Positions 52,701 to 61,091 are shown, counted from the stretch's first letter. The stretch: DNA of 64,000 nt from Rhizobium sp. 11515TR (GCF_002277895.1 NZ_CP022999.1:558001-622000), one strand, 5' to 3'. Translations and numbers: made by a program. The notes: generated by a model from the sequence alone, not told the origin.

Positions 52701-53473
52701 GACTTGACGATACGATCACCCATGTCACCGAGCGTGTTCGGGCCGGCAACCTCTACGTCAACCGCAACATCATCGGCGCTGTCGTCGGCGTCCAGCCTTT
52801 CGGCGGGCGCGGCCTTTCCGGCACAGGTCCGAAGGCCGGCGGCCCGATGTATCTGCGCCGTCTGGTGGCTTCCCCGACAGAACCGTTGCGCGATGCCTCC
52901 GTGCAGGCCGATCCGGCTGCACAGCAGTTCATCGCCTGGCTCGAAGGCAAGGGCGCTGCGGATGCGGCAAAACAGGCCCGTGCCGTCGCCGCCCAATCAT
53001 CGCTCGGCTTTAATACCGAATTGCAAGGCCCGGTCGGTGAGCTGAACCTCTATGCCCTGCATCCGCGCGGCCGGATCCTCCTCGCTCCGCAGACGGCACT
53101 TGGCCTGCATGTCCAAATCGCCGCCGGCCTTGCAACAGGCAATTCGATCGTCATCGATGCAGCATCGGGCTTGCAGGGTGAGCTTCATGGCTTGCCGGTA
53201 CAGATCGCAAACCGCATCTCCTGGACAAAGGACTGGGCAGCGGATGGGCCGTTTGCGGGCGCTCTCATCGAAGGTGATGCCGAGCGGGTTCAGCAGGCGA
53301 TCAAGACGATCGCGGCTATCCCCGGCCCGCTGGTTCTCACACAGGCTGCGTCGAGCGAGGACATTGCCAAGAACGTCGATGCCTATTGCCTCAACTGGCT
53401 GCTTGAAGAGGTGACGACGTCGATCAACACCGCGGCTGCCGGCGGTAATGCCAGCCTGATGACGATCGGCTAA
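49769..53473 (+). CDS. putA: Bifunctional proline dehydrogenase/P5C dehydrogenase PutA
   Basis: 1234-residue enzyme oxidising proline to glutamate. Order: an N-terminal helical arm, the FAD-dependent proline dehydrogenase barrel (about residues 180-490, with ISIKLSALHPRYSR, NIGLNIDAEEADRLE and VRLVKGAYWDAEIKRAQ), then the NAD-dependent P5C dehydrogenase (about 560-1050, with ISPWNFPLAIF, FTGSTEVA and the catalytic Cys in GQRCSALR), and a C-terminal extension of about 180 residues. The ribbon-helix-helix domain of E. coli PutA is absent, which fits control by PutR instead. The ATG at 49769 is preferred over an in-frame start at 49679. Confidence 0.97.
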   Translation: MTVSAKLATEEPAPDAAPFSHFAPPIRAQSPLRQAITAAYRRPETECLPFLVEAATLPGATREAAKKTAKKLIEALRAKHKGDGVEGLVQEYSLSSQEGVALMCLAEALLRIPDTATRDALIRDKIAGGDWKSHIGGGRSMFVNAATWGLVVTGKLTSTVNEGGLSAALTKLIARAGEPVIRRGVDMAMRMMGEQFVTGETIDEALKRARALEAKGFRYSYDMLGEAATTHADAERYYRDYENAIHAIGKASAGRGIYEGPGISIKLSALHPRYSRSQADRVMGELLPKVKALALLSKGYNIGLNIDAEEADRLELSLDLLEELCLDPDLSGWDGIGFVVQAYGKRCPFVLDFIIDLARRSGHRLMVRLVKGAYWDAEIKRAQLDGLEGFPVYTRKIYTDVSYIACAKKLLAATDVVFPQFATHNAQSLATIYHLAGNDFAVGKYEFQCLHGMGEPLYEEVVGAENLNRPCRIYAPVGTHETLLAYLVRRLLENGANSSFVNKIADPAVSVSELIADPVEIVRAMTVVGAQHDKIALPADLFGGARRNSAGVDLSNETALTDLSAQLQASAARDWIAKPLLADGSERGVARAVLNPADHADLVGHVLELEPEDAPDVMRLAATAAERWAAVHPDERAAILERAADLMQSEMPVLVGLTIREAGKSAANAVGEIREAIDFLRYYAAQARQVLKPESVPLGPVVCISPWNFPLAIFTGQIAAALVAGNPVVAKPAGNTPLIAAQGVRILHEAGIPRDVLQFVPGGGQMGAALVDASETAGVMFTGSTEVARLIQAQLAERLSKFGKPIPLIAETGGQNGMIVDSSALAEQVVGDVIASAFDSAGQRCSALRVLCLQEEVADRTLTMLRGALRELSVGKTDRLAVDIGPVIDDNAKRGIDEHIERMRKLGCNVEQLDLPESAAKGTFVAPTIIELKKLSDLKREVFGPVLHIMRYQRKGLDKLIADINASGYGLTFGLHTRLDDTITHVTERVRAGNLYVNRNIIGAVVGVQPFGGRGLSGTGPKAGGPMYLRRLVASPTEPLRDASVQADPAAQQFIAWLEGKGAADAAKQARAVAAQSSLGFNTELQGPVGELNLYALHPRGRILLAPQTALGLHVQIAAGLATGNSIVIDAASGLQGELHGLPVQIANRISWTKDWAADGPFAGALIEGDAERVQQAIKTIAAIPGPLVLTQAASSEDIAKNVDAYCLNWLLEEVTTSINTAAAGGNASLMTIG

Positions 53474-53499
53474 CACCACCAACGATCTGAAATTGACGC

Positions 53500-53534
53500 G
53501 GTGGCCGGACCGGAAGATCTCGGCCGCCATTTTT
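53500..53534 (+). terminator. Rho-independent terminator after putA
   Basis: GGTGGCCG (53500-53507) pairs with CGGCCGCC (53521-53528), with one G-T pair, and is followed by ATTTTTG. It lies 27 bases after the putA stop. Confidence 0.7.
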
Positions 53535-53549
53535 GTCGGAAAACCCGGG

Positions 53550-53735
53550 CCATCCTCGCCCTTCGAGGCTTCGCACCTCAGGGTGAGGATGGAGTGCGCA
53601 TCTTCACATAACACCGGTTCCCGTCGTAGCGAGCCAACTCTGTGTGCAGTCTTGCGCAGAAGGTTAGACCTCATGGTGAGGTGCGCAGGCTCTTGAGCTT
53701 GTCGAAGGGCCAAAGCCTCGAGCCACGAGGGCGAG
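53550..53735. repeat. Palindromic intergenic repeat element
   Basis: A left arm containing CCTTCGAGGCTTCGCACCTC and GGGTGAGGATG (53554-53592) is matched by an inverted right arm with CCTCATGGTGAGGTGCGCAG and TTGTCGAAGGGC (53667-53708). The arms flank about 75 bases. Elements built from these CCTTCGAGGC...CACCTCA words are frequent between genes in alphaproteobacteria, so this is probably one of many copies. I cannot assign it to a named family from the sequence alone. Confidence 0.6.
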
Positions 53736-53792
53736 TGATGAAAGACCCCGCCCTGCTTTTCACGACCTCCTTCTCTTCCGTGCAAAATTTTT

Positions 53793-53841
53793 GAGAAAAG
53801 CTTTTCTCTAGTTGACTTCCGCGCTGAGAAAAGCTTTTCTC
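53793..53841. promoter_or_regulatory. Twin perfect operators for the GH127 operon LacI regulator
   Basis: GAGAAAAGCTTTTCTC stands at 53793-53808 and again, identical, at 53826-53841; centres are 33 bases apart. Each is a perfect 16-bp palindrome with a GC centre. A TTGACT (-35-like) at 53812-53817 lies between them, and the second palindrome would cover the -10 region. This is a standard layout for LacI-family repression, with room for one repressor tetramer or two dimers. Confidence 0.75.
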
Positions 53842-53866
53842 ATGAAAACTGACTGGGAGAAAACAT

Positions 53867-54886
53867 CTGGAAAATCAGCGTGCGAAAAGCGGACGCGCAA
53901 CGATCCACGACGTTGCGGCGGCTGCAGGCGTGAGCATTTCAACGGCATCCAAGGCCTTGAACAATACCGGCCGCATGGGCGACGAGACCCGCGAGAGGGT
54001 CAAGCGCGCCGCCGCCGACATAGGCTTCCGTCCGAATGCCTTGGCCAAGGGGTTGCTCAGCAATCGCACGTTCACAATCGGTCTTCTGACCAACGATACA
54101 TACGGTCGCTTCACGCTGCCGGTCATGGCCGGCATCACAGAGGCCCTCGTCGATCACGGCGTCTCGGTCTTCCTTTGCACGATCGAGGACGATCCGGCAC
54201 TTGGAAAGGTTCATGTGGACGCGATGTTGGACAAGCATGTGGATGGTATCATCGCCTCGGGGAAGCGGATCGACCGCCGCCTGCCGGTGGATCTGTCCAA
54301 TCTGCCGGTCCCGGTGATCTATGCATTCACCGAGGGTGCGCCGGGAAGCGTCACCTTCTGCGCAGATGACTATCAGGGGGCCGCCCGTGCCGTCGAATGG
54401 CTACAGGGGCTCGGCCGACGCCGGATTGCCCATGTGACCGGCCCTGAAAGCTTCGTTTCAGTGCGTGAGCGCGCCAAGGCCTATCGCGACCTCGCCGGAG
54501 ACGGGCTGCCGGTCATGTACGGTACATGGTCCGAGGCCTGGGGACATGACGCCGTCGCACGGCTCTGGAGCGCGGCCGGAGCAAAGCCGGATGCGATCTT
54601 CTGCGGCAACGACCAGATCGCCCGCGCGGTGGTCGATGCGCTGCGTGAGCGCGGCATACGGGTGCCGGAGGATGTCTCGGTGGTCGGTTTCGACAATTGG
54701 GAGATCGTCGCCGCACAGACCCGACCGCCGCTGACGACGGTCGATATGAATCTCAAGGCGCTTGGCCGCGAGGCCGGGCTGACCGTACTCGCGCTTGCGG
54801 AAGGACGCAGCGTCGAACCTGGCATCAGAACTTTGCCCTGCGAGCTTGTCGTGCGGCAATCATGCGGGGGAAGCCCCGGTCGTTGA
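53867..54886 (+). CDS. LacI-family regulator of the GH127 operon, apparent CTG start
   Basis: 339-residue repressor if started at CTG 53867. The helix-turn-helix is ATIHDVAAAAGVSISTASKA, then the hinge IGFRPNALAKGL and a sugar-binding domain (FTIGLLTNDTYGRFTLPVM, DAIFCGNDQIARAVVDALRE). No ATG, GTG or TTG lies in frame before the helix-turn-helix; GTG 53930 would cut it in half. CTG 53867 has GGGAGA six bases upstream. An out-of-frame ATG at 53842 would need a frameshift. It is co-directional with the arabinoside transporter and GH127 genes and probably represses them and itself. Confidence 0.85.
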   Translation: MENQRAKSGRATIHDVAAAAGVSISTASKALNNTGRMGDETRERVKRAAADIGFRPNALAKGLLSNRTFTIGLLTNDTYGRFTLPVMAGITEALVDHGVSVFLCTIEDDPALGKVHVDAMLDKHVDGIIASGKRIDRRLPVDLSNLPVPVIYAFTEGAPGSVTFCADDYQGAARAVEWLQGLGRRRIAHVTGPESFVSVRERAKAYRDLAGDGLPVMYGTWSEAWGHDAVARLWSAAGAKPDAIFCGNDQIARAVVDALRERGIRVPEDVSVVGFDNWEIVAAQTRPPLTTVDMNLKALGREAGLTVLALAEGRSVEPGIRTLPCELVVRQSCGGSPGR

Positions 54887-54930
54887 TTAAAGGAAAGGGG
54901 CTGATGGGAGTAGCCCCATGGGAGGAGAAC

Positions 54931-56166
54931 ATGATGAAGCGATTTCTGGCCACAACCGGCCTTATATCCTTGTGCCTTGCATCCGCCGCATCCGCCGAAA
55001 ACATCTCCATGTGGGTTCGAAGCGGTATCGGCGATTCCTTCAAGAAGGTCGTCGAGGCCTATAATGCCGGCCATGACGACAAGGTCACGCTGACCGAAGT
55101 GCCTTTTGCCGAACTCGTGCAGAAATATGCGACGGCCATTGCCGGCGGCCAGGCGCCCGACGCCCTGTCGATGGACCTCATCTATACGCCGGCCTTTGCT
55201 GCGGCCGGTCAGCTCGAGGATCTGACGGACTGGGCCAAGAGTCTGCCCTATTTCAATTCGCTTTCGCCCTCGCATGTGAAGCTCGGCACCTATGACGGCC
55301 ACATCTATGGCCTGCCGCTCTCCGTCGAGACCTCGGTCTTTGCGTGGAACAAGGATCTCTACAAAAAGGCGGGCCTCGACCCTGAAAAGGCGCCGACCAC
55401 ATGGGACGAGATCACCAGCAATGCCGAGAAGATCCGCGCCCTCGGCAGCGATACCTATGGCTTCTATTTCTCCGGCGGCGGCTGCGGCGGCTGCATGATC
55501 TTCACCTTTACGCCGCTCGTTTGGGGTGCGGGCGCCGACATTCTCTCGGAAGACGGCAAGAAGGCGACGCTCGACACGCCGCAAATGCGCAAGGCGGTCG
55601 ACATCTACCGCAATTTGGTCAAGAAGGATCTGGTGCCGGCGGGAGCCGCAAGCGACACCGGTGCCAACTTCCTCAGCATCAGCAACGGCAAGATCGGCCA
55701 GCAGAGCATCGGTGCCTTCTCGATCGGAACGCTGATCACCCAATATCCCGATATCCACTTCGGCGTGACGCTGATCCCCGGCGTCGACGGCAAGCCGTCC
55801 TCTTTTGCCGGCGGCGACAATTTCGTCATCTCTAAGGGCACGAAGAAGCTCGATGCCGTGAAGAAGTTCCTCGAATACACCTATTCGCTCGAGGGGCAGA
55901 AGATCATGGCGAAATACGGCAGCCTGCCGACACGCGGCGACATCGCTGATCAAGTGCTGCAGGGTCTCGATCCCCGTATGCAGGTAGGTTTGAAGGCGAT
56001 CTCCGTCGCCAAGACGCCCTATACGCTGCAATTCAACGACCTGATCAACAGTGCCAACGGTCCCTGGGCGGGCTTCACCAACGCAGCCATATTTGGAAGC
56101 GATGTCGATGGCGCATTCTCCAATGCCCAATCGGAAATGCAGTCGATCATCGACAACGCGCAATAG
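54931..56166 (+). CDS. Carbohydrate ABC transporter substrate-binding protein
   Basis: 411-residue periplasmic binding protein of solute-binding family 1. It has a Sec signal (MKRFLATTGLISLCLASAAS, cleavage near ASA-EN). Mature features include PLSVETSVFAWNKDLYKKAG and SFAGGDNFVISKGTKKLDA. A two-cysteine glycine-rich patch, FSGGGCGGCMIF, is unusual. GGAGGAG precedes the ATG at 54931. A sugar released from or containing arabinofuranose is the likely ligand because of the downstream GH127 gene. Confidence 0.93.
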   Translation: MMKRFLATTGLISLCLASAASAENISMWVRSGIGDSFKKVVEAYNAGHDDKVTLTEVPFAELVQKYATAIAGGQAPDALSMDLIYTPAFAAAGQLEDLTDWAKSLPYFNSLSPSHVKLGTYDGHIYGLPLSVETSVFAWNKDLYKKAGLDPEKAPTTWDEITSNAEKIRALGSDTYGFYFSGGGCGGCMIFTFTPLVWGAGADILSEDGKKATLDTPQMRKAVDIYRNLVKKDLVPAGAASDTGANFLSISNGKIGQQSIGAFSIGTLITQYPDIHFGVTLIPGVDGKPSSFAGGDNFVISKGTKKLDAVKKFLEYTYSLEGQKIMAKYGSLPTRGDIADQVLQGLDPRMQVGLKAISVAKTPYTLQFNDLINSANGPWAGFTNAAIFGSDVDGAFSNAQSEMQSIIDNAQ

Positions 56167-56183
56167 TAGCAAACTCACCCGCG

Positions 56184-56206
56184 CCGGGGAGCTTTGTGCT
56201 CCCCGG
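56184..56206 (+). other. Stem-loop between binding protein and permease genes
   Basis: CCGGGGAGC (56184-56192) pairs perfectly with GCTCCCCGG (56198-56206) around a five-base loop. No U-run follows and the permease begins 30 bases later. Such hairpins often protect the binding-protein part of the mRNA so that it is made in excess over the membrane subunits. Confidence 0.65.
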
Positions 56207-56235
56207 TTCCTCCATCGCAATATCGGGAGCATTCC

Positions 56236-57153
56236 ATGGCTGGCCCTGGAGCTATCGCAATCGCATGTCCGCGAAAGCGGCGACGACGTGCCAGTTGGCA
56301 CGGGTTTCTCTATATCGCGCCGGCCATGGCGCTCGTCATCGTCTTCTTCGTACTGCCCGTGATCTTCACCGTCTGGATGAGCTTCCACAACTGGCCATTG
56401 CTCGGCAATCCCCGCTGGATCGGCTTCGGCAACTATATCCGCATGGTCTCCGACATGCGCTTTATGGCAGCGCTGCGCTTCACCGCCTATTACACCATCA
56501 TCGTGACCATTGCGATTTTCGCCGTTGCCTTCCCGCTCGCCTTCTTTGTTGAAAAGCACAAGCCACTCGTCGGCTTTTACCGAACCATCATCTTCCTTCC
56601 CGTTGTCGTCGGGCTTGCAACGGCGTCGCTGCTCTGGGTCTGGCTTGCCAATGTCGACGCCGGCTTTTTCGCCCCCGCCGCACTGGCACTCGGTCTTGTC
56701 GACAAGCGGCCGAACCTGCTTGCCGATTTCGACATGGCCTTTGCAACGATCATCGTCATGGTGGTCTGGAAGATCGCTGGCTTCACGATGATCATTCTGC
56801 TGACCGGCCTGCAGGCAATCCCTTCCGAATTGACCGAGGCCGCCCGCATCGATGGCGCCAAGCGCTGGCAGCGCTTCCGGCATCTGACCCTGCCGCTGAT
56901 GCGCCGCACGATCGCGCTTGCACTGATCATCTCCATCACCGGTTCGGTGCTTGCCTTCGACCAGTTTTACATCATGACATCAGGCGGCCCGCAGAATCGC
57001 ATGATTTCGGTCGTCTACTACATCTTCAACCAGTCCTTCGTGTCCTTCAATCTCGGCTATGGCGCGGCGCTCTCGATCGCGCTTCTCGTCATCCTGGTAC
57101 TGATCAGCATCGTGCAACTCTGGCTGCTGCGCGTCGGGGAGGACAAGCCATGA
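56236..57153 (+). CDS. Sugar ABC transporter permease, MalF-like
   Basis: 305-residue inner-membrane subunit with six predicted spans after a basic N terminus (CPRKRRRRASW). The EAA loop reads LTEAARIDGAKRWQRFRHLT. VFFVLPVIFTVWMSFHNWP is the first span. The ATG at 56236 has GGGAGC upstream. It overlaps the next permease by four bases. Confidence 0.92.
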   Translation: MAGPGAIAIACPRKRRRRASWHGFLYIAPAMALVIVFFVLPVIFTVWMSFHNWPLLGNPRWIGFGNYIRMVSDMRFMAALRFTAYYTIIVTIAIFAVAFPLAFFVEKHKPLVGFYRTIIFLPVVVGLATASLLWVWLANVDAGFFAPAALALGLVDKRPNLLADFDMAFATIIVMVVWKIAGFTMIILLTGLQAIPSELTEAARIDGAKRWQRFRHLTLPLMRRTIALALIISITGSVLAFDQFYIMTSGGPQNRMISVVYYIFNQSFVSFNLGYGAALSIALLVILVLISIVQLWLLRVGEDKP

Positions 57154-58013
57154 CCACCGCAAAGGAACGCCGCGCAAGGCGCAAGCTCTTGGATGGCATC
57201 GGCTATCACGGGATCGGCGTCATCATCGTCATCTTCTTCTTCGCGCCTTTCGTCATCGCACTGCTGTCGTCGTTCCGGCATGGAACCGAGGCGAGCCTGC
57301 CGCCGCTGCCGCCATGGCCAACAACCGGCTTCAGTTTCGACGCCTATCGCTCGCTCGACGGCTTTGGCGCCGGGGTCATCCAACATACACTGAACTCGCT
57401 CTTCGTCTCGGTCGCCACCGTGCTCTTGACCGTCATCGTCAGCCTGCTCGCCGGCTATGGCTTCTCGCGCTATCATTTCCCCTTCAAGGGCGCGCTCTTC
57501 ATCCTGATCATCGCGACGCTGATGATCCCCTTCCAGTCGATCCTGACGCCGCTCTTCATTATCCTGGCAAGGCTCGGTCTTAACAATTCGCTGATCGGGC
57601 TGACGCTCGTCTATGTGACGCTGCAGCTTCCCTTTTCGGTCTTCATGATGCGCAACGCCTTCAACGCCGTGCCGAAGGAAATCGAGGAAGCGGCGCGCAT
57701 CGATGGCGCGCGCGATCTGAAACTGCTCTTTCGCGTCCTCTTCCCATTGGTGCTGCCGGGTGTCGCGACCGTCGCGATCTTCGCCTTCCTCAATGCCTGG
57801 AACGAGTTTCTGGCCGCATTGGTGCTCCTGTCGAGCAACGAGAAATTCACCCTGCCGGTGCTGATGATCGCCGTCAGGACCGGCCGCCTTGGCGCCGTCA
57901 ACTGGGGCGCGGTCCAGGCCGGCATCGCCGTCATGACCATCCCCTGCGTCATCGTCTTTCTGCTTCTGCAACGCTACTACATGCGCGGGCTGATGGCCGG
58001 CGCGGTGAAATAA
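57150..58013 (+). CDS. Sugar ABC transporter permease, MalG-like
   Basis: 287-residue partner permease, also with six predicted spans. The EAA loop is IEEAARIDGARDLKLLFRVL, and the protein ends YYMRGLMAGAVK, as is usual for MalG/UgpE-type subunits. Start ATG overlaps the preceding stop (ATGA). It is 23 bases from the GH127 gene. Confidence 0.92.
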   Translation: MTTAKERRARRKLLDGIGYHGIGVIIVIFFFAPFVIALLSSFRHGTEASLPPLPPWPTTGFSFDAYRSLDGFGAGVIQHTLNSLFVSVATVLLTVIVSLLAGYGFSRYHFPFKGALFILIIATLMIPFQSILTPLFIILARLGLNNSLIGLTLVYVTLQLPFSVFMMRNAFNAVPKEIEEAARIDGARDLKLLFRVLFPLVLPGVATVAIFAFLNAWNEFLAALVLLSSNEKFTLPVLMIAVRTGRLGAVNWGAVQAGIAVMTIPCVIVFLLLQRYYMRGLMAGAVK

Positions 58014-58036
58014 CCTTTTAAGCAAGGATCAAAGCC

Positions 58037-59968
58037 ATGTCTGACAAGCAAAACCGCCAGTTTCGCCCCCTGCCCGTTCCGAATGTCGAGCTCGCTGGCC
58101 TTTTCGGCGCCCGCCAGGATGCCATCTGCAACTCCACCGCGGCAACCCTGCTCGACCGCTGCGTCGAAGCTGGCATGATCCAGGCGATCGACGTCAGCCA
58201 GCCAAGCCCCGGCATCGTCATCCCCTTGCAGACATGGTCGGGCTCGACGCAGATGTTCTGGGACAGTGATCTCGGCAAGTCGATCGAAACCATCGCCTAT
58301 TCCCTCTATCGCCGTCCCAATGCCGAACTGGAGGCGCGTGCGGACGCCATCATCGATATGTATGAAAAGCTGCAGCAGGAGGACGGCTACCTGAACGCCT
58401 GGTTCCAGCGCGTCCAGCCGGGTCGCCGCTGGACCAACCTGCGCGATCATCACGAACTTTATTGCGCAGGCCATCTGATCGAGGCGGCCGTCGCCTATTA
58501 CCAGGCAACGAGCAAGCGCAAGCTGCTCGATATCATGAGCCGTTTTGCCGATTACATGATTACCGTCTTCGGCCATGGCGAAGGTCAGCTGCGCGGCTAT
58601 TGCGGCCACGAAGAGGTGGAACTCGCCCTCGTCAAGCTCGGCCGTGTCACCGGCGAGAAGAAATATCTCGATCTCGCCAAATACTTCATCGACGAGCGCG
58701 GCCAGGAACCGCATTTCTTCACCGAGGAAGCGCTTCGCGACGGCCGCGACCCCAAGAATTTCGTGCAGAAGACCTATGAGTACAGCCAGTCGCACGAGCC
58801 GGTGCGCGATCAGACCAAGGTGGTGGGGCATGCGGTGCGCGCCATGTACCTCTATTCCGGCATGGCCGATATCGCCACGGAATATAATGACGATACGCTG
58901 ACCTCGGCCCTTGAAACGCTCTGGGATGACCTGACGACCAAGCAGATGTATGTGACCGGCGGCATCGGGCCGGCGGCATCGAACGAGGGCTTTACCGACT
59001 ATTACGATCTGCCGAATGAGAGCGCCTATGCCGAGACCTGCGCCTCCGTCGGCCTCGTCTTCTGGGCCAACCGCATGCTCGGTCGCGGACCGAACCGCCG
59101 TTATGCCGACATCATGGAAGTGGCGCTCTATAACGGTGCGATGGCCGGGCTATCGCAGGACGGCAAGACCTTCTTCTACGAAAACCCGCTGGAAAGCGCC
59201 GGCAAACATCACCGCTGGACCTGGCACCATTGCCCGTGCTGCCCGCCCAATATCGCACGCCTGCTCGCCTCCGTCGGCTCCTATATGTATGCAGCCGCCG
59301 ACAACGAGATCGCCGTTCATCTCTACGGCGAGAGCAAGGCCCGCGTGCCACTCGCTGGCGGCGTGAACGTGCAGCTTTCCCAGACGACGCGCTATCCATG
59401 GGACGGCGCCATTCGCTTCGAGGTCAATCCAGATCGAGCAACCAAATTTGCACTATCGCTGCGCATTCCCGAATGGGCCGAGGGCGCGACGCTCGCAATC
59501 AATGGTGCACCGGTCGATTTGGCAGCGATCACCGTCGATGGCTACGCCCGTATCGAGCGCGAGTGGAAGGCGGGCGACAGCGTCGACCTCATACTTCCGC
59601 TGATCCCGCGCACGCTGTTTGCCAATCCGAAAGTCCGCCAGGATGCCGGACGCGCGGCCCTGATGCGAGGCCCACTCGTCTATTGCGTCGAAACCACCGA
59701 CAATGGTCACGACCTCAACGGCATTTCGCTTTCCAGCGATCCGGCCACTGCCAAGACAACGGAAATTACCGCACTGGGGGGTGCGGTCGCGCTCGATGTT
59801 GCGGTCATGCGCGATGAGGCCGACTGGGGCTCCGATCTCTATCGGACGACACCCCCGAAAAGGACCACCTCCACCGCGCGTTTCGTGCCCTACCATCTCT
59901 GGGACAATCGCGATCCGGGCGAGATGCTGGTCTGGATCCGCGCCGATCAGCTGCAGCGCGGAGCCTGA
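58037..59968 (+). CDS. GH127 family glycoside hydrolase, beta-L-arabinofuranosidase type
   Basis: 643-residue (alpha/alpha)6-barrel glycosidase with no signal peptide, so cytosolic. Compared from memory with HypBA1 of Bifidobacterium, whose active site is Glu322, Glu338, Cys340, Cys417 and Cys418, this protein has Glu317 (SNEGF), Glu333 and Cys335 (YAETCA), and Cys401-Cys402 (HHCPCCPPN), a constant offset in each block. The cysteine nucleophile and zinc ligands are thus kept. It would release L-arabinofuranose from a small imported glycoside, such as hydroxyproline-linked arabinose from plant extensin. Its gene sits inside the ABC transporter operon. Confidence 0.93.
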   Translation: MSDKQNRQFRPLPVPNVELAGLFGARQDAICNSTAATLLDRCVEAGMIQAIDVSQPSPGIVIPLQTWSGSTQMFWDSDLGKSIETIAYSLYRRPNAELEARADAIIDMYEKLQQEDGYLNAWFQRVQPGRRWTNLRDHHELYCAGHLIEAAVAYYQATSKRKLLDIMSRFADYMITVFGHGEGQLRGYCGHEEVELALVKLGRVTGEKKYLDLAKYFIDERGQEPHFFTEEALRDGRDPKNFVQKTYEYSQSHEPVRDQTKVVGHAVRAMYLYSGMADIATEYNDDTLTSALETLWDDLTTKQMYVTGGIGPAASNEGFTDYYDLPNESAYAETCASVGLVFWANRMLGRGPNRRYADIMEVALYNGAMAGLSQDGKTFFYENPLESAGKHHRWTWHHCPCCPPNIARLLASVGSYMYAAADNEIAVHLYGESKARVPLAGGVNVQLSQTTRYPWDGAIRFEVNPDRATKFALSLRIPEWAEGATLAINGAPVDLAAITVDGYARIEREWKAGDSVDLILPLIPRTLFANPKVRQDAGRAALMRGPLVYCVETTDNGHDLNGISLSSDPATAKTTEITALGGAVALDVAVMRDEADWGSDLYRTTPPKRTTSTARFVPYHLWDNRDPGEMLVWIRADQLQRGA

Positions 59969-59969
59969 C

Positions 59970-61043
59970 ATGACGAAGAACGGCATGCGCCTGACCGGCG
60001 TCCGCAAGAGTTTCGGCGGTCTCGCGGTCATCCACGGCATCGATCTCGACATACCGGAAGGCGCTTTCGTCGTCTTCGTCGGCCCCTCCGGCTGTGGCAA
60101 GTCCACGCTGCTGCGGATGATTGCCGGGCTGGAGGAAGTGACCGACGGCGAGATCGCCATCAAGGGCCGAGACGTCACCGATCTCGATCCGTCCGAGCGC
60201 GGTATCGCTATGGTCTTCCAGTCCTATGCGCTCTATCCGCATATGAGCGTTCGCGACAATCTCGGCTTCGGACTTAAAATGGCCCGGACCGAGGCATCCG
60301 AAATCGAAAGACGCGTGCGCTCCGCCGCCGCGATCCTCAAGATCGACCATCTCCTGGACCGCCGGCCGGGACAGCTTTCCGGCGGTCAACGCCAGCGTGT
60401 CGCCATCGGCCGTGCCATCGTTCGCGAGCCGGATGTCTTTCTCTTCGACGAGCCGCTTTCCAACCTCGACGCGGAATTACGCGTCTCCATGCGCATCGAA
60501 ATTGCCCGGCTGCATCGCGAACTCGGCAATACGATGATCTATGTCACCCATGACCAGACCGAGGCCATGACGCTCGCCGACAGGATCGTCGTGCTGAGAG
60601 ACGGCCGGATCGAACAAGTGGGCAGCCCGCGAGAGGTCTATGAAGATCCGGCCAACAGTTTCGTGGCCGGCTTCATCGGCTCGCCAAGGATGAATATGAT
60701 CGAAGCGACGTGGTCCGGCGACGGGACGGCGAAGCTGGGAAACTGCAGCATCAAGGTCGACCTTTCACAAACCAAGCCATCGGCGGGAGAAAAGATCCTG
60801 CTTGGCATGCGCCCCGAACATTTCGTCGTCGCGTCAAATGCCGACGATGCCATGCGGGTCACGGTCGATGTCACCGAATATCTGGGCGGCACCCGCTATC
60901 TCTACTGTCAGACAGAGGACGGCCAGGCGATCATCGCCGAATATCGCGACGGGCCGGAAATCGAGCGCGGCGACACGCTCCATCTGCATTGCCCACCCGA
61001 ACGTCGGCGCTATTTCGACAAGCAGGGAGGACGGCTGCGGTAG
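59970..61043 (+). CDS. Sugar ABC transporter ATPase, UgpC/MalK type
   Basis: 357-residue ATPase. Walker A GPSGCGKST, signature LSGGQRQRVAIGRAI, Walker B VFLFDEPLSNLD, switch YVTHDQT, and a C-terminal TOBE domain with LGMRPEHFVV. It starts one base after the GH127 stop and completes the transporter. The last residues GRLR end the operon 48 bases before the convergent vapC gene. Confidence 0.95.
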   Translation: MTKNGMRLTGVRKSFGGLAVIHGIDLDIPEGAFVVFVGPSGCGKSTLLRMIAGLEEVTDGEIAIKGRDVTDLDPSERGIAMVFQSYALYPHMSVRDNLGFGLKMARTEASEIERRVRSAAAILKIDHLLDRRPGQLSGGQRQRVAIGRAIVREPDVFLFDEPLSNLDAELRVSMRIEIARLHRELGNTMIYVTHDQTEAMTLADRIVVLRDGRIEQVGSPREVYEDPANSFVAGFIGSPRMNMIEATWSGDGTAKLGNCSIKVDLSQTKPSAGEKILLGMRPEHFVVASNADDAMRVTVDVTEYLGGTRYLYCQTEDGQAIIAEYRDGPEIERGDTLHLHCPPERRRYFDKQGGRLR

Positions 61044-61091
61044 GAGTTTCCAAGTAACACGTATGAAAGGATCATCGCCATTCCGGGCGGA

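Noticed and set aside
53842..54369. Frame from ATG 53842 as the true LacI start
   Set aside because: It is one base out of register with the helix-turn-helix and its ATG overlaps the operator; it would need a frameshift.
54481..56883. Open frame of 800 codons on the minus strand across LacI, binding protein and permease genes
   Set aside because: It runs antisense to three well-supported genes and has no recognisable domain.
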